Shown here: piece by piece, positions 54,121-64,000 of the stretch
Layout of the letters: every line of letters begins with the position of its first letter
Position numbering within the stretch: the stretch's first letter is position 1
From: Aedes albopictus
Lineage: Eukaryota > Arthropoda > Insecta > Diptera > Culicidae
Reading direction: 5' to 3'
Assembly (NCBI RefSeq): GCF_035046485.1
Contig: NC_085138.1
Span: forward strand, 87,407,228-87,471,227
DNA: 64,000 bases
The notes under the pieces: model-generated
Seen by the model: the letters and a program-made list of their open reading frames with translations, nothing else
Told to the model about the DNA's origin: nothing
Databases searched by the model: none
Program-made: the position numbers and the translations under genes

Positions 54121-55144
54121 ATTCATCCACGAACTTCTCCAGAAATTCCTCCAAAAATTCCTCCAAGAATTCCTTCAGGAACTCTTCCATGAAGTATTCC
54201 AGGAAATACTCCAAGATTTGCTTCAGGAATAACTCTAGAAAATCCTCCAGCAATTGCTCCAGGAATGACCTCAGAAATTCCTACGGGTATTTTACCAGAA
54301 ACTACTTCAGAATATCCTCTAAAAAATCCTCCAGGCATTCTACAAGGAAATACTTACGGGATTCCTCTAAGAAAGACTCCAGGAATTCTTCTAGGATCTA
54401 CTCCAGGGATTCCTGCACGAATTCTTTTCGATATTTATCCAGGAAAGCCGTCAAGAATTCCTCCTGGAAACAATCCAAGAATTCCCATAATTTCTCTTTG
54501 CATTACTCCAGGAATTCGTCAAAAAAAACCTTCCGGAATTTTTCCAGAATTCCTCCCAGAATTCCTCTTAGGAATACCTCAAGGAAATGCTTGAAGAATT
54601 TATTCAGAAATTCTTTAAAGAGCTGCTTTAGAAGTGGCTCCAATCTTTTAGGAATTCCTTCACGAATTATTTCAGGAATTCCTCCAGATATTGCTTACGA
54701 ATATCTCCAAAAATTCGTCCTGAAATTCTTCCCGAAACTTGTCAAGGTTTTATTTTAGAAATTCCTCAAGAATTTTTCCAGGAAGGCCTCCAGAAATTAA
54801 TCTCAGAAACACTCTAAGAATGTCTCCATGAATTACTTCAAGGCTTTCTCCAAAAACTATTCCAGAACCTACTCTAGGAATTACTCCAGGATTTCCTCAA
54901 GAAATGTCTCTAGAATTTCCTCCAAGAATTCCTCCGGTTAATCTTCCAGGAATTCCTCCCGGAATTATCTCAGGTACAGGAATTCTTTAAAGAGCTACTC
55001 CAGGGATTCCTCTGGGAAGCGCTTCATATTTTTTTTCCAGGAATATCTTCAGAAACTCCGTTAGAACTTACTCCAAGAATTCCTCCAGGAATCACTCCAG
55101 TAATTCCTCTAGGTAGGATGTCATCCGGAAATTTATCTAAGAAT
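54121..55144 (-). repeat. right arm of the internal ~1-kb palindrome
   Basis: Reverse complement of 52548-53581 ending TTTATCTAAGAAT; pyrimidine-rich on +. 1,024 bp against 1,034 bp in the partner. Confidence 0.85.
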
Positions 55145-58100
55145 TCCTCCCAGGAGTTCCTTCGGAGTTTCTTTCAGGAATTACTCCCTGGAAAAATCCC
55201 TGGTGGAATCCTTGGAGGAACTCTTAAAATAATCCCTGGAGGATGTTTGAAGAAATACCTGGAGGGAGTCTTGGAAGAATTCCTGGGGGATTTCCTTGGA
55301 GAAATTTCATTAGGAATCCCTAGAGAAATACTTGTAGTAAGCCTTGAAGGAGTTTTTGAAAGAGTCACTGGAGGAATACCTGGAGGAATTCAAGGAGGAA
55401 TCCCTGGAGCTATCTCACAAGTTATTTTTGGAGTATTTCCTGGTGGAATTCATGGAGAAATCCTTGGAGGAATTTTTGAAGGAATTACTGGAGGAATTTG
55501 TGAAGGAATTCCTGAAGGAGTTTGTAAAATAATTCCTGAATAAATTTCTTAAAAAATTCCAGGAAGAACTGTTCGAGGGATTTTGGGAGAAATTCATAGA
55601 GGGATTCTTGAAGCAATTCTTGGCGGAAGTATGGGAGGAATTCCTAAATAAACTTTTCTAGGATTTCTCCCAGGACATCCTCCAGAAATTCCTACAGGAT
55701 CTTCCCCAAAAATCACTCCAGAATTCTCCCTGAAAATCCTCCAGAAATGATTCCAGAAACTGCTACGGGAAATCCCCCAAGAATTCTTTCAAGATTTCAA
55801 TCAAGAATCCGTTCAAAATTTTTTCCAAGAATTCCTACAGAAATTCCTGGATGACATCCTACCTTGAGGAATTACTGGAGTGATTCCTGGAGGAATCCTT
55901 GGAGTAAATTCTAACGGAGTTTCTGGAGCTATTCCTGGAATCCCTGTAGTAACTCTTTAAGGAATACTGTACCTGAGATAATTCCGGGAGAAATTCCTGG
56001 AAAGTTAACCGAAGGAATTCTTGAAGGAAGTTCTAGAGACATTTCTTGAGGAAATCCTGGAGTAACTCCTGGAGTACGTTCTGGAATAGTTCTTCAAGAC
56101 GAATTCCTGGAGATATTCCTAAGCAATATCTGGAGAAGTTCCTGAAAAAAATCGTGAAGGAATTCCTAAAAGATTGGCTGGAGGCACTTCTGGAGGAGCT
56201 CTTTAAGGATTTTCTGAAGAAATTCTTGAAGCATTTCGTTGAGGTATTTTTATCAGGAATTCTGGGAGGAATCCCGTAAGTATTTCCTTGTAGAATTCCT
56301 GGAGCATTCTTTTGAGGACAGCCTGAAGTAGTTCCTGGAAGAATTCCCGTAGGAATCTCTGGAATCATTTCTGAAGCAATTCGTGGAGGAATTCCTAGAG
56401 TTATACCTGAAGTAATTCTTGGAGTAATTAATGGAGTATTTCCTGGAAGACTTTATGGAAGACTTCCTGAAGGAATTCTTGGAGGAATTTTTGGAGGAAT
56501 TCCTCGAGTTATTCCTGAAGCAATTCTTGGAGTAATTCATGGAGTATATCCTGGAAGACTTTATGGAAAAATTCCTGAAAGAATTCTTGGAGGAATTTTC
56601 GGAGGAATTCCTGGAGGAATTTCTGGAAAAGTTCGTGGATGAATTCCTGGAGTAATTCCTGGTGAAATTCCTGGAGGAATTCCTGGAGTATTTTTTGTAG
56701 GAATTCCCGGAGGAATGCCTGAAGGAATTTCTGGGGTAATCCCTAGAAGATTTATTAAAGGAATCACTGGCGAAATTTCTGGACGAAAGAAATCACTGGC
56801 GAAATTCTTAGAGGAATTCCTGGAGTGTTTTCTGGAGGAATGTCTGGAAAGATTTCTGGAGGAGATTCTGTACGAACTCTTGGAGGAATCCATAGAAGAT
56901 TTATTAAAGGAATCACTGGCGAAATTTCTGGACGATTTCCTGGAGGAAATACAGGAAGGAATTCTGAAGGAATCTCTAAAGAATTTTCTGGAGCATTTAC
57001 TGGAGAAATTTATGAAGGAATCACTGGAGGAATTCCTGGAAAAAAAGTGGAGGACATCTTGCAGTAGTTCCTGGATAAACATCTGTAAGAATCCTGTAGG
57101 AATACCTGGAGTAACTCACGGAGAAATTCTTGGAGTTATGCCTGGAGTATTTCCAAGAAGACTTCCTGCCTGGAGTATTTCCAAGAAGACTTGCCTGATG
57201 GAATTTCTGGAGGTATTCCTTGAGGAATTTCCGGTGCAATTCTTGAAGGAACTCCTGGAGTAGTACCTGAAGTAGTTTCTGGAGGAATTCCTGGAATAAT
57301 TTATGGAGCAATTCAAGAAGTAATTCTTAGAGAAATGCCTGGAGTACTTTCTGGAGAAATTTTTGAAGGAATCCCTGTAGAAATTCCTAGGGCACCGTCC
57401 ACAAATTACGTAACGCTCTAGTATGGACGAGCGTTCCGGTCCATACAAAAATGGTGGGTTTTCATACAAAAAAGCGTTACGGAGGGGGGAGGGGGGGTAT
57501 AAAAATCTCGATGTTAGCGTTACGTAATAAATGAATGCTGCCTAGAGGAACTCTGTGAGGAATTACTGAAGGAATTTCTGGAGGAATTACTGAAGGAATT
57601 TCTGGAGGAATTTCTTGATGATTTCCTGGGAGAAATTCTGGAAGGAATTCTAGAGGAATCTTTGGAGGAACCTCTAGAGAATCTCTTGCAGCAATTACAG
57701 GAGGAATTTATGGTTGGATTCCTGGAGGAATCCCTGCAGGATTTCCTGGTAGAATTGTGGGATGAATTCCTGCAGGAACTCATGGAGGAATAACTGGAAG
57801 AATTCTTGGGGGACACCGTGGAAAAAAATCTAGAGGAATCGTCAGATGAATCCCTAGATAAATCCTTGCGGGAATTCTTAAAGAAAGTCTTGGAGCAATT
57901 TATTGAAAAATTGTCTTGTGAAATCCCTTCCACAATTCCTGAAGAGAAATTCCTGGAGGAATTTCGAGATGAATTTCTGGAGTTATTCCTGGAAGAACTA
58001 CTGGAAGAATTTTTAGTTGACATCGTGGAGGATTTTTTGGAGGAATCCCTTGAGGAAGTCCTGGTGGTATTAATGCAGGAATTTCTGAAGAAATCCCATG

Positions 58101-58632
58101 AGTCCTTCAATAATTTTCGGGAAAAATCCTGAAGAGAAGCATGCATTATTGCTGGAGAACTCCTGAATTAATTTCCAGAGTTATAATGAAGAAATTCCCA
58201 GTAAAACCCTAGGGTGATTCTACTACAAATGCTGGAGGAATTCTTGGGCTAATTCTAAAGAAATTCCCTTGGTATTTTTTGGGGTTGCCCTGGAGGAATG
58301 CCTGGGGAGCTCCTGGACTCACTCTCAGGAACTTCAGGAGGGCTTCCCGTTGAACTGAAAATAAATAAACTGTGGGAAGCTACTCCTGGAGGAATTTCTG
58401 GAGAAAAATTCTAAACCAGTTCTTGAAAGTATCCCAGAAGAAATTTTAGTAGAACTCAAGGACAAAAACCCAGACGGAGTAGCTGGAGAAATACCAGGAA
58501 GGACTCCTAGAAGAATCTCATTAGAGGTTTTCCAGAAAGAACTACGGGAGAATCCCAGAAAGCACTCCAAGGGAAATCATAAAAAAAGCTGGAGGAATCC
58601 CAGATTCCTGTAGAAATAACAAAAGAAAGTTC
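55145..58632. repeat. 12-bp repeat arrays with polarity switches and a third arm copy
   Basis: Purine-rich to about 55640, pyrimidine-rich to about 55845, then purine-rich to about 58140. From 55848 (GGATGACATCCTACCTTGAG) to roughly 56640 the left arm (52565 onwards) is repeated directly with deletions. The cleanest 12-mers are at 57550-57670 (GGAATTACTGAA, GGAATTTCTGGA alternating). A MITE interrupts at 57391-57542. Confidence 0.78.
57391..57542. mobile_element. PIF/Harbinger-like MITE, TSD TAG
   Basis: GGCACCGTCCACAAATTACG and CGTAATAAATGAATGCTGCC tips with GTAACGCT/AGCGTTAC arms. TAG on both sides (57388-57390, 57543-57545). It carries a G-rich run like its relatives. Confidence 0.8.
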
Positions 58633-59613
58633 TGGATGAATGTACATCAAACACAGAAAGTGCGCAGAAACAAAAACAAAAATAAATGACAACCACTTCA
58701 TACTGTGCGTGCGTTCGCGCAACATAAATTGCTGGTGCGCAGGCGCTATAGCCCGGTGAGCATTGTGTGCAGTGAGAACGAAGCGACAAAAGCCCTATCG
58801 AGTCTCGGCCGCGGCCCCGGCCCGGACCCAGTCTCAGCCCGTAGGTTTGAATATCCCTTAAAACGGTGCCACCCAGTGGTATGATCTCGCTAAATTCCAC
58901 CAGTGAGTGGGTTTGGGTCTAGGTTTGGGTGTATGGCATCTAGGCGAATTGAATCTTCACCCAAAGAAAAGGATGCCTTGAGATTGATTCATAAACATTG
59001 CGCGCAATTTGCCTTTCACTGTTGGCTCTGTCAAACGATGACCGCCGCCGCGACGCTGGACTTCGTTGCCATGCGCACGACGACCAACAGCAAGCAAACG
59101 TGTAGGGTTGCCAGACAGTATTGCAATAAAAACATTGATTTATTTCACAAAATTTTGAATTCAAGATTGTGACAAAACTATGAAAGATACAATGTTGCAC
59201 CAAAGGACAGTTTGGTAGCGTATCAAAAAATGAATGTTTTGTAGAAGAACATTTCTCACATTTATCACGTTTTTCACGAGTAAACTATCAAAAAAGGTGA
59301 AAAGGGGGTACATTTTTAGGCACTTTTTACATAAAAGTCAAAATTTCTGCACTTAAATGACTTTTTATCAATTACCTGTCCAAAGAGCATTAAAAGACAA
59401 AGCTTTAGGCTTTCTATCCATGCGCTAAGATTGACTATACGGTTCATAGTTTCTGAGTTAGAGATGTTTAAAGATGGGGTAGATTAATAACACTAATTTT
59501 TGAATAACTCACTTAGCAATGATTTCCGACCCTACCTGTAGAACAATTTCTTGCTGCAAATATGGTCTACTTTCACCTCCTTTCGGGTGTAACACGAATT
59601 ACCAGTCACCCTG
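58633..59613 (-). repeat. right 981-bp terminal inverted repeat
   Basis: Mirror of 51551-52531 about the same centre with no net length change; ends AATTACCAGTCACCCTG. Confidence 0.9.
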
Positions 59614-59615
59614 TA

Positions 59616-60317
59616 TTCCACATTTTTTATTTTAAGAAATGAAATGGAATCTATCACATAAGGGGTATATCGTCACGTTTGGAGAAGGCAGAGAGGGTTG
59701 AAAATTTCCAATTTTAGCGTGACGTACTTAATAGATGTTCCCTAAGGTCGAAGCAAAATAGGTAAAATAAACAAATTCCATGTTACAATTATTTTGTTCC
59801 ACTTTTGCTTTCTCTATGTTCAATAACATTCACTACTTGGTATACTTTTTGGCGAAATTAGAACAGCAGTACTGTTTTGGTATTTATTGTAATCGTTTGT
59901 TGTCTTCAACTTGAGGGTTTTATCAGCCAAATTGCCTGAAACTTGCTCACGCAGTACCAAAACGTACTCTATGAAAGTAGCTGTTTTGTTGGTGAGGATT
60001 CTTATTCGATTGGCACATCATCCGGGAACTTTTCCGGCTTAGGATTAGAGTGCAATGAAAGAACCTCAAAAAATAGAAAAAGGATAGCTGTGAAGTATTT
60101 GATTTCCAGCTATATTCTAGCTTACAGTTTGTATTGATAATAATGCTTACATCCGACAGGCCATGGTGATATTCCAACAGATTTTTTTTATTACACCTTC
60201 TATCTGTAATGATATCGCATAACGATAGTAACTTCAAAGCACTGCTGGTTTGGGAAGAATTTGGCAGATTATAACTAAATAATAACAAGTTCTGTTACAT
60301 TTTTTTTTTGAAACAAA
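59616..60317. other. intergenic; decayed MITE remnant near 59663-59748
   Basis: GGGGTATATCGTCACGTTTG and TAGCGTGACGTACTTAATAG with TGTTCCCT look like decayed tips of the GGNNCNGTCC family. No gene. Confidence 0.4.
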
Positions 60318-60417
60318 TATGACGCCGTTCCCAAATTACGCGTCGCTCAAGGGAGAGGGGAAGTACAACTAAGCGTTACGGTCCATACAGGACTTTCATT
60401 AAAAAAAGGGTAACGCA

Positions 60418-61984
60418 CAGTGTTTTATTTTGCCGATTTCGTGACATGAAGAGTTGAATGATCAATCCACCTATAAGTAAGATGAAAAAAAAAATTTTTT
60501 CAGAAAATGCAGATAGACGATGTCTTCGGCAAAGTTGTGAAAAGTACAATTTTAAACAACTTTGTCAGAGACGTTATACTGCTTAATCTCATACTTTACG
60601 AGACATATTGCGTTGTGTGTGCATGACCTCTAGAAATCATATATTTTATCATAACTTTTAACGGGATTTTGAACATTTTTTGCGTCTTCTACAAAATTGT
60701 TTGGAATGTGAAAATACATGTTTCTGCCGAACATAAAAAACGCTGGTTTATAAAATCACAAAATTATTTACAAATTACTGATTTTTATAGGGTAATTTTG
60801 AACTCATCTAACTTCTTTCGGCGCAAAATGGCGCAGAGGACCGTTTCGAATAATGAAACAGTTATATTTCTACTATATGAAAATGGCTTAAACTTTTATA
60901 TACAAGTGTATCCTTTATGGGTTATGGTAGAAAAACAAACAATTATCAAATATTGAAATTATTTATTAACTTCTTCATTTAACGAGATAGAATATCGTAA
61001 TGTTCAGCAAAATTGTGTATTTTTATATGTTCAACAACTTTGCGGAACATGCAAATAATGTAAAAATTCTGGATTAAAAGTTACAATAAAAATAAATTAC
61101 TGAGTGATTTATTAATATTTTCATTTTTTATAAATCGTTCAAATATTCATAGCTTTTTACCTAGACTTTCTACATTTTTTTCTCGTTCTAAAAAGTTGCT
61201 AAGCATACAGTATTTGATATTTGTTTGATTGTTTACCATAACACATAAAGGATACACTTGCATACAAAAGTTTAAGCCATTTTCATATAGTAGAAATATA
61301 GTTGTTTCATTATTCACAACGATTCTTTAGAAGTTATACGAGTTCAAAGTTACCCTATGAAAATCAAAAATTTGCAAATAACTTAGTTATTTCAAAAGCT
61401 AGCGTTTTTTGATGTTCAGCAAAAAATGTATATAAATAGCTTTGTAGAAGACGCAAAAAATGTACAAAATCCATTGGCGTCACTAGATGAAATGTCTACG
61501 GGGGGGGGGGTGCTTGAGAGCCAATTTCAATATCAAGGGAGGATTCGCAGTGTAATTTGAAGATTTTCTAGGGGGGGCTATTCAGATTCTAGGGGGGTCT
61601 AAGCCCTCCCTAGACCCCCCGTATTTACGCCAATGACAAAATCCCGTTAAAAAGTTATGACGGAATATATGATTTCCAGGGATCATGCACATACAACGCA
61701 ATATACCTCGTAAAGTATGAAATTTAGGTTTATGACGTCTTTGACAAAGTCGTTCAAAATTGCATTTTGCATAACTTTGCCAATAACATCAAACGTCTAT
61801 CTGCATTTTTTGAAAAAATATTTTTTTCATCTCACTCATAGGTGAATTGATCATCTAACTCTTCATGTCACAAGATGCACCTTGTCTTATGTAGAAACTT
61901 ATCCGAAGAAACTACATATCTCAAAAATCAGCGGTTGAAACGTTATTAAAAAAAAGCGCAGGAAATCGGCAAAATAAAACACTG
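60418..61984. mobile_element. palindromic element, CAGTGTTTTATTTTGCC tips
   Basis: CAGTGTTTTATTTTGCCGAT at the left and ATCGGCAAAATAAAACACTG at the right. The arms mirror over about 600 bp (GCAGATAGACGATGTCTTCG against CATCAAACGTCTATCTGC; CATTTTCATATAGTAGAAAT against its inverse near 60877). An ORF at 60669-60956 is palindrome sequence without a domain. No clear TSD. Confidence 0.8.
61472..61635. mobile_element. 164-bp hAT-like MITE with 8-bp TSD
   Basis: Starts CATTGGCGTCACTAG and ends GTATTTACGCCAATG; ACAAAATC duplicated at 61464-61471 and 61636-61643. Contains a G-run and GGGGGG/CCCCCC words near the ends. Same tips and TSD length as the 10.8-kb element at 12247-23094. Confidence 0.9.
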
Positions 61985-62045
61985 TGTAACAGAAAAGAAG
62001 GGGGTGTTCAAACATGACGATTTTCGCGTTGCGTTCTAAATGAAT

Positions 62046-62663
62046 GCTATAAGTTTTGTTTTATGGCGTTTGGCTCGAGTGGTTAATATTACAAAAATGA
62101 TAAACTATTTCACGTCAATACTGAATATCCAACAAATTTTGGAATTATTTTGTTACAAAAAAAATGTAGCAAATGCTACAATAAATGTGTTACGAAATTA
62201 TGTTATAGGTAATTATTATAATATGCATAATGTAGCAAATGCTGTTATATATCTGTTTGAATAAATAATACAATTTTTGTTATAGTTTTGTTTTTAAAAA
62301 GAATAACAAATTTTGTAACAATTTTGTTATGTTTATTCACCTATAAGAATCCTTACAACAAAATTATATCGAATTCTGTTATTTCTAACAAGGGTTGTAA
62401 TAATTTTGTTATAATCTTGTTAGGAGCTTCTGGTCGGGTTTTTAGTTTTATTGTGGTTATAATAAATGCCAGAAGGTTTATATATCGGAAAGTTTTGTTT
62501 TCTCTTGAAATCTGGCTTTATGGATATCTTCAAGTATACTATAAAACATTTCGTCAATGGTTTTCATAAAAGTAGTCATAAAACTGTAAGTTTTAATTAT
62601 TGCTGTAATAAAACCGTAATAAAAATCAAACAAAACCAATCATCAATCGAATTGTTACTTGGG
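62046..62663. repeat. TAACAA/TTGTTA repeat ending in a 35019-type tip
   Basis: Dense TAACAAA/TTTGTTA words at 62100-62430. AATTGTTACTTGGGATG at 62650-62666 is a right tip of the 35019-type element. No gene. Confidence 0.45.
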
Positions 62664-62666
62664 ATG

Positions 62667-62795
62667 TGTATTTCGTATGGCAGGCACGGAGATTCTCAAT
62701 GCCCAAAGGAGTCAAGGATGTTTACTTTACGAAAAGCTACTGGACCGACCGGGAGTCGAACCCGTTATCTCTAGTATGGTCATGGTGAATTGCAG
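62667..62795 (-). mobile_element. truncated tRNA-derived SINE
   Basis: TATGGCAGGCACGGAGATTC, AATGCCCAAAGGAGTCAAGG and GGACCGACCGGGAGTCGAAC match the SINE at 46561-46845 at reduced identity. The B box is still visible; the left (tail) part is missing. Confidence 0.65.
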
Positions 62796-63284
62796 TATGG
62801 GGGTTGATTTCAGTATGTGTGTGATCTTTTTTATGCAGCTAGAATTTTAAAAATTCTGCCATAGACCTGTATTTGTTCATGCACATGCCCGTTTGGATGT
62901 TGTTTTGATGCGCTTTACAACTGATGTTGCTGTTGCTCCTGGCGCAAAGCGTCTTCTGACCCAAGTACATTCTGTCAACCAACTCCAGCGTCCATCGATC
63001 AGCAAGCACCCTCTGCCTTTTGGTTCCAGCGCAGGTCCTACACGGTTATCAATCCTCACCTAGTGTTCGTCCCCTCATCGCCGTATCTCAACGAATATTG
63101 GCATCCGGCCTCATCCCATCTTGACACCTCATCGTCTATTGGATACCTCATATTGCTCTCCTCGTTGTCCGCCGAACCACCACCAGGGCGTCCCTGGGTC
63201 CATAACCTGTTGGAAACGACAAAAAACAAGCGAGGTTTCTGCTTCCAATCCGCAGGCACTGACTGATATCACTACCAGTGCAGT
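62796..63284. other. 5' part of a decayed LINE or unclassified DNA
   Basis: Higher GC with overlapping ORFs on both strands, directly upstream of clear RNase H homology. It probably belongs to the same dead LINE but I could not align it. Confidence 0.35.
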
Positions 63285-64000
63285 GTCTTTCCAGTTTCGG
63301 TGTCTACAACGAATTTCATAGCGCCACCTTCCTGCTTCAAAAGCCATGTTCGGTATACATTGCTGAGCTACCGGCTATATACTACACCTTACCGCACCGC
63401 ACTCTCCCACCTGAGCAATACTTCATTTTTAACAACAGTCTAAGCTCTCTGGAGGCTGTTCGGTCAATGAAACCGATGAAGCACTCAGCGTACTTCCTGA
63501 AAGAAATACGCCAGGTCTTGAGTGCTTTGTACAAACGCTCATACATCATCACCATAGCTTGGGTCCCTTCACATTGTTCAATTCCGGGCAATGAGAAAGC
63601 GGACTCTCTGGCTAAGGTGGGCGCTAGCGAAGGCGATATTTACGAGCGTCAAATCGCCTTCGACGAATTTTTTTGCATTGGCCCGTCAGGAGATCTTGAT
63701 CAGCTGGCAACAAAAATGGAGAGATGGAGAGATGAGCAGATGGTTGCAATCCATCATTCCACAGGTGTCGAAGAAGCCATGGTTCAAAGGGTTGGATTTA
63801 GGCCGCGATTTCATTCGTGTAATGTGTCGACTGATGTCCAACCACTATTTGTTGAATGCACATACGTTCCGTATTGGGCTCTCAGAAAGCAATCTCTGTG
63901 TCTGTGGCGTGGCTTACCAGGATATCGAACATGTCGTGTGGAGATGCAATGAGTATCGTGAGGTCAGATCTGATCTGCATGAAATTCTCCGGGTCCGAGG
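63285..64000 (+). pseudogene. decayed I-clade LINE: RNase H and C-terminal region
   Basis: The frame from about 63285 reads SSFGVYNEFHSATF, PCSVYIAELPAI, SLSSLEAVRSMKPMKHSAYF and WVPSHCSIPGNEKADSLAKV, closely parallel to ORF2 of the intact LINE (18994-19360). The third acidic position is Asn (FNNSLSS where the intact copy has FSDSLSS). Near 63.69 kb the homology shifts frame (QQKWRD, GLDLGRDFIRVMCRLMSNHY, CGVAYQDIEHVVWRC), and it continues to the window edge. It is a related but distinct I-type element and cannot be functional. Confidence 0.82.

Larger units (their letters stand above)
51551..59613. mobile_element. 8.06-kb TIR element filled with 12-bp repeats, TA TSD
   Basis: Two terminal inverted repeats of exactly 981 bp (51551-52531 and 58633-59613) start CAGGGTGACTGGTAATTCGT and end with the inverse. 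TA flanks both ends (51549-51550, 59614-59615), the Tc1/mariner-type target. Between the TIRs are about 6.1 kb of degenerate 12-bp repeats, including a 1-kb inverted pair and a third, direct copy. No transposase is present. Near-identical TIRs without net indels suggest recent insertion or ongoing correction between arms. Confidence 0.88.
60318..62045. mobile_element. PIF/Harbinger-like MITE split by a palindromic element
   Basis: The left half (GACGCCGTTCCCAAATTACG, GTCCATACAGG) and the right half (AAGGGGGTGTTCAAACATGA, GCGTTCTAAATGAATGC) together read as one diverged member of the 57391-57542 family. About 1.57 kb is inserted between them. Confidence 0.6.

Noticed and set aside
58903..59172. 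89-codon ORF conserved in both TIRs as a gene
   Set aside because: Conservation is explained by the two TIR copies being nearly identical; there is no domain, and no evidence of selection can be seen.

Overview
The window looks like nuclear DNA of a culicine mosquito, most likely Aedes. It is AT-rich and saturated with transposable elements: palindromic MITEs, tRNA-derived SINEs with TSDs, an I-clade LINE with RNase H, RTE-like LINE debris. The only host genes I recognise are insect ionotropic receptors (IRs). Genus and species are inferred from repeat and gene style, not proven.

Host genes. Four members of one divergent IR clade are present: a 3' fragment at the left edge (3-155, +), a full gene at 25374-27140 (-), a gene with one frameshift at 38251-39950 (+), and a full gene at 46987-48744 (-). 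The edge fragment resembles the third gene and the second resembles the fourth, so the locus reads as two convergent (+,-) pairs, as if a two-gene unit was duplicated. These proteins are expected to be membrane cation-channel subunits used in taste or contact chemosensation.

Mobile DNA, left to right. 1-10.5 kb: 8-bp-TSD palindromes (1427-2812, 7125-7826), an RTE-like endonuclease fragment carrying a 55-bp retro-insertion, and a large palindromic composite element (about 4636-10536). 10.9-25 kb: a nested stack, namely outer inverted arms, a second composite, a 10.8-kb hAT-like element with an 8-bp TSD (12247-23094) filled with degenerate 12-bp repeats, and inside that an intact 6.05-kb I-type LINE (14174-20228) with a 14-bp TSD. 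28.2-34.6 kb: a palindrome inside a palindrome. 34.7-37.7 kb: more 12-bp repeats split by a TIR element. 41.3-45.8 kb: another composite with three MITEs. 51.55-59.61 kb: an 8.06-kb element with two 981-bp terminal inverted repeats flanked by TA, its interior made almost wholly of 12-bp repeats including a further 1-kb palindrome. 60.3-62 kb: a three-level MITE nest. 63.3-64 kb: a decayed relative of the LINE.

The intact LINE is the only element that encodes its own enzymes. No DNA-transposase ORF was recognised, so all DNA elements here look non-autonomous. Many long ORFs in the 12-bp arrays are artefacts of a repeat whose period is a multiple of three and which rarely creates stops.
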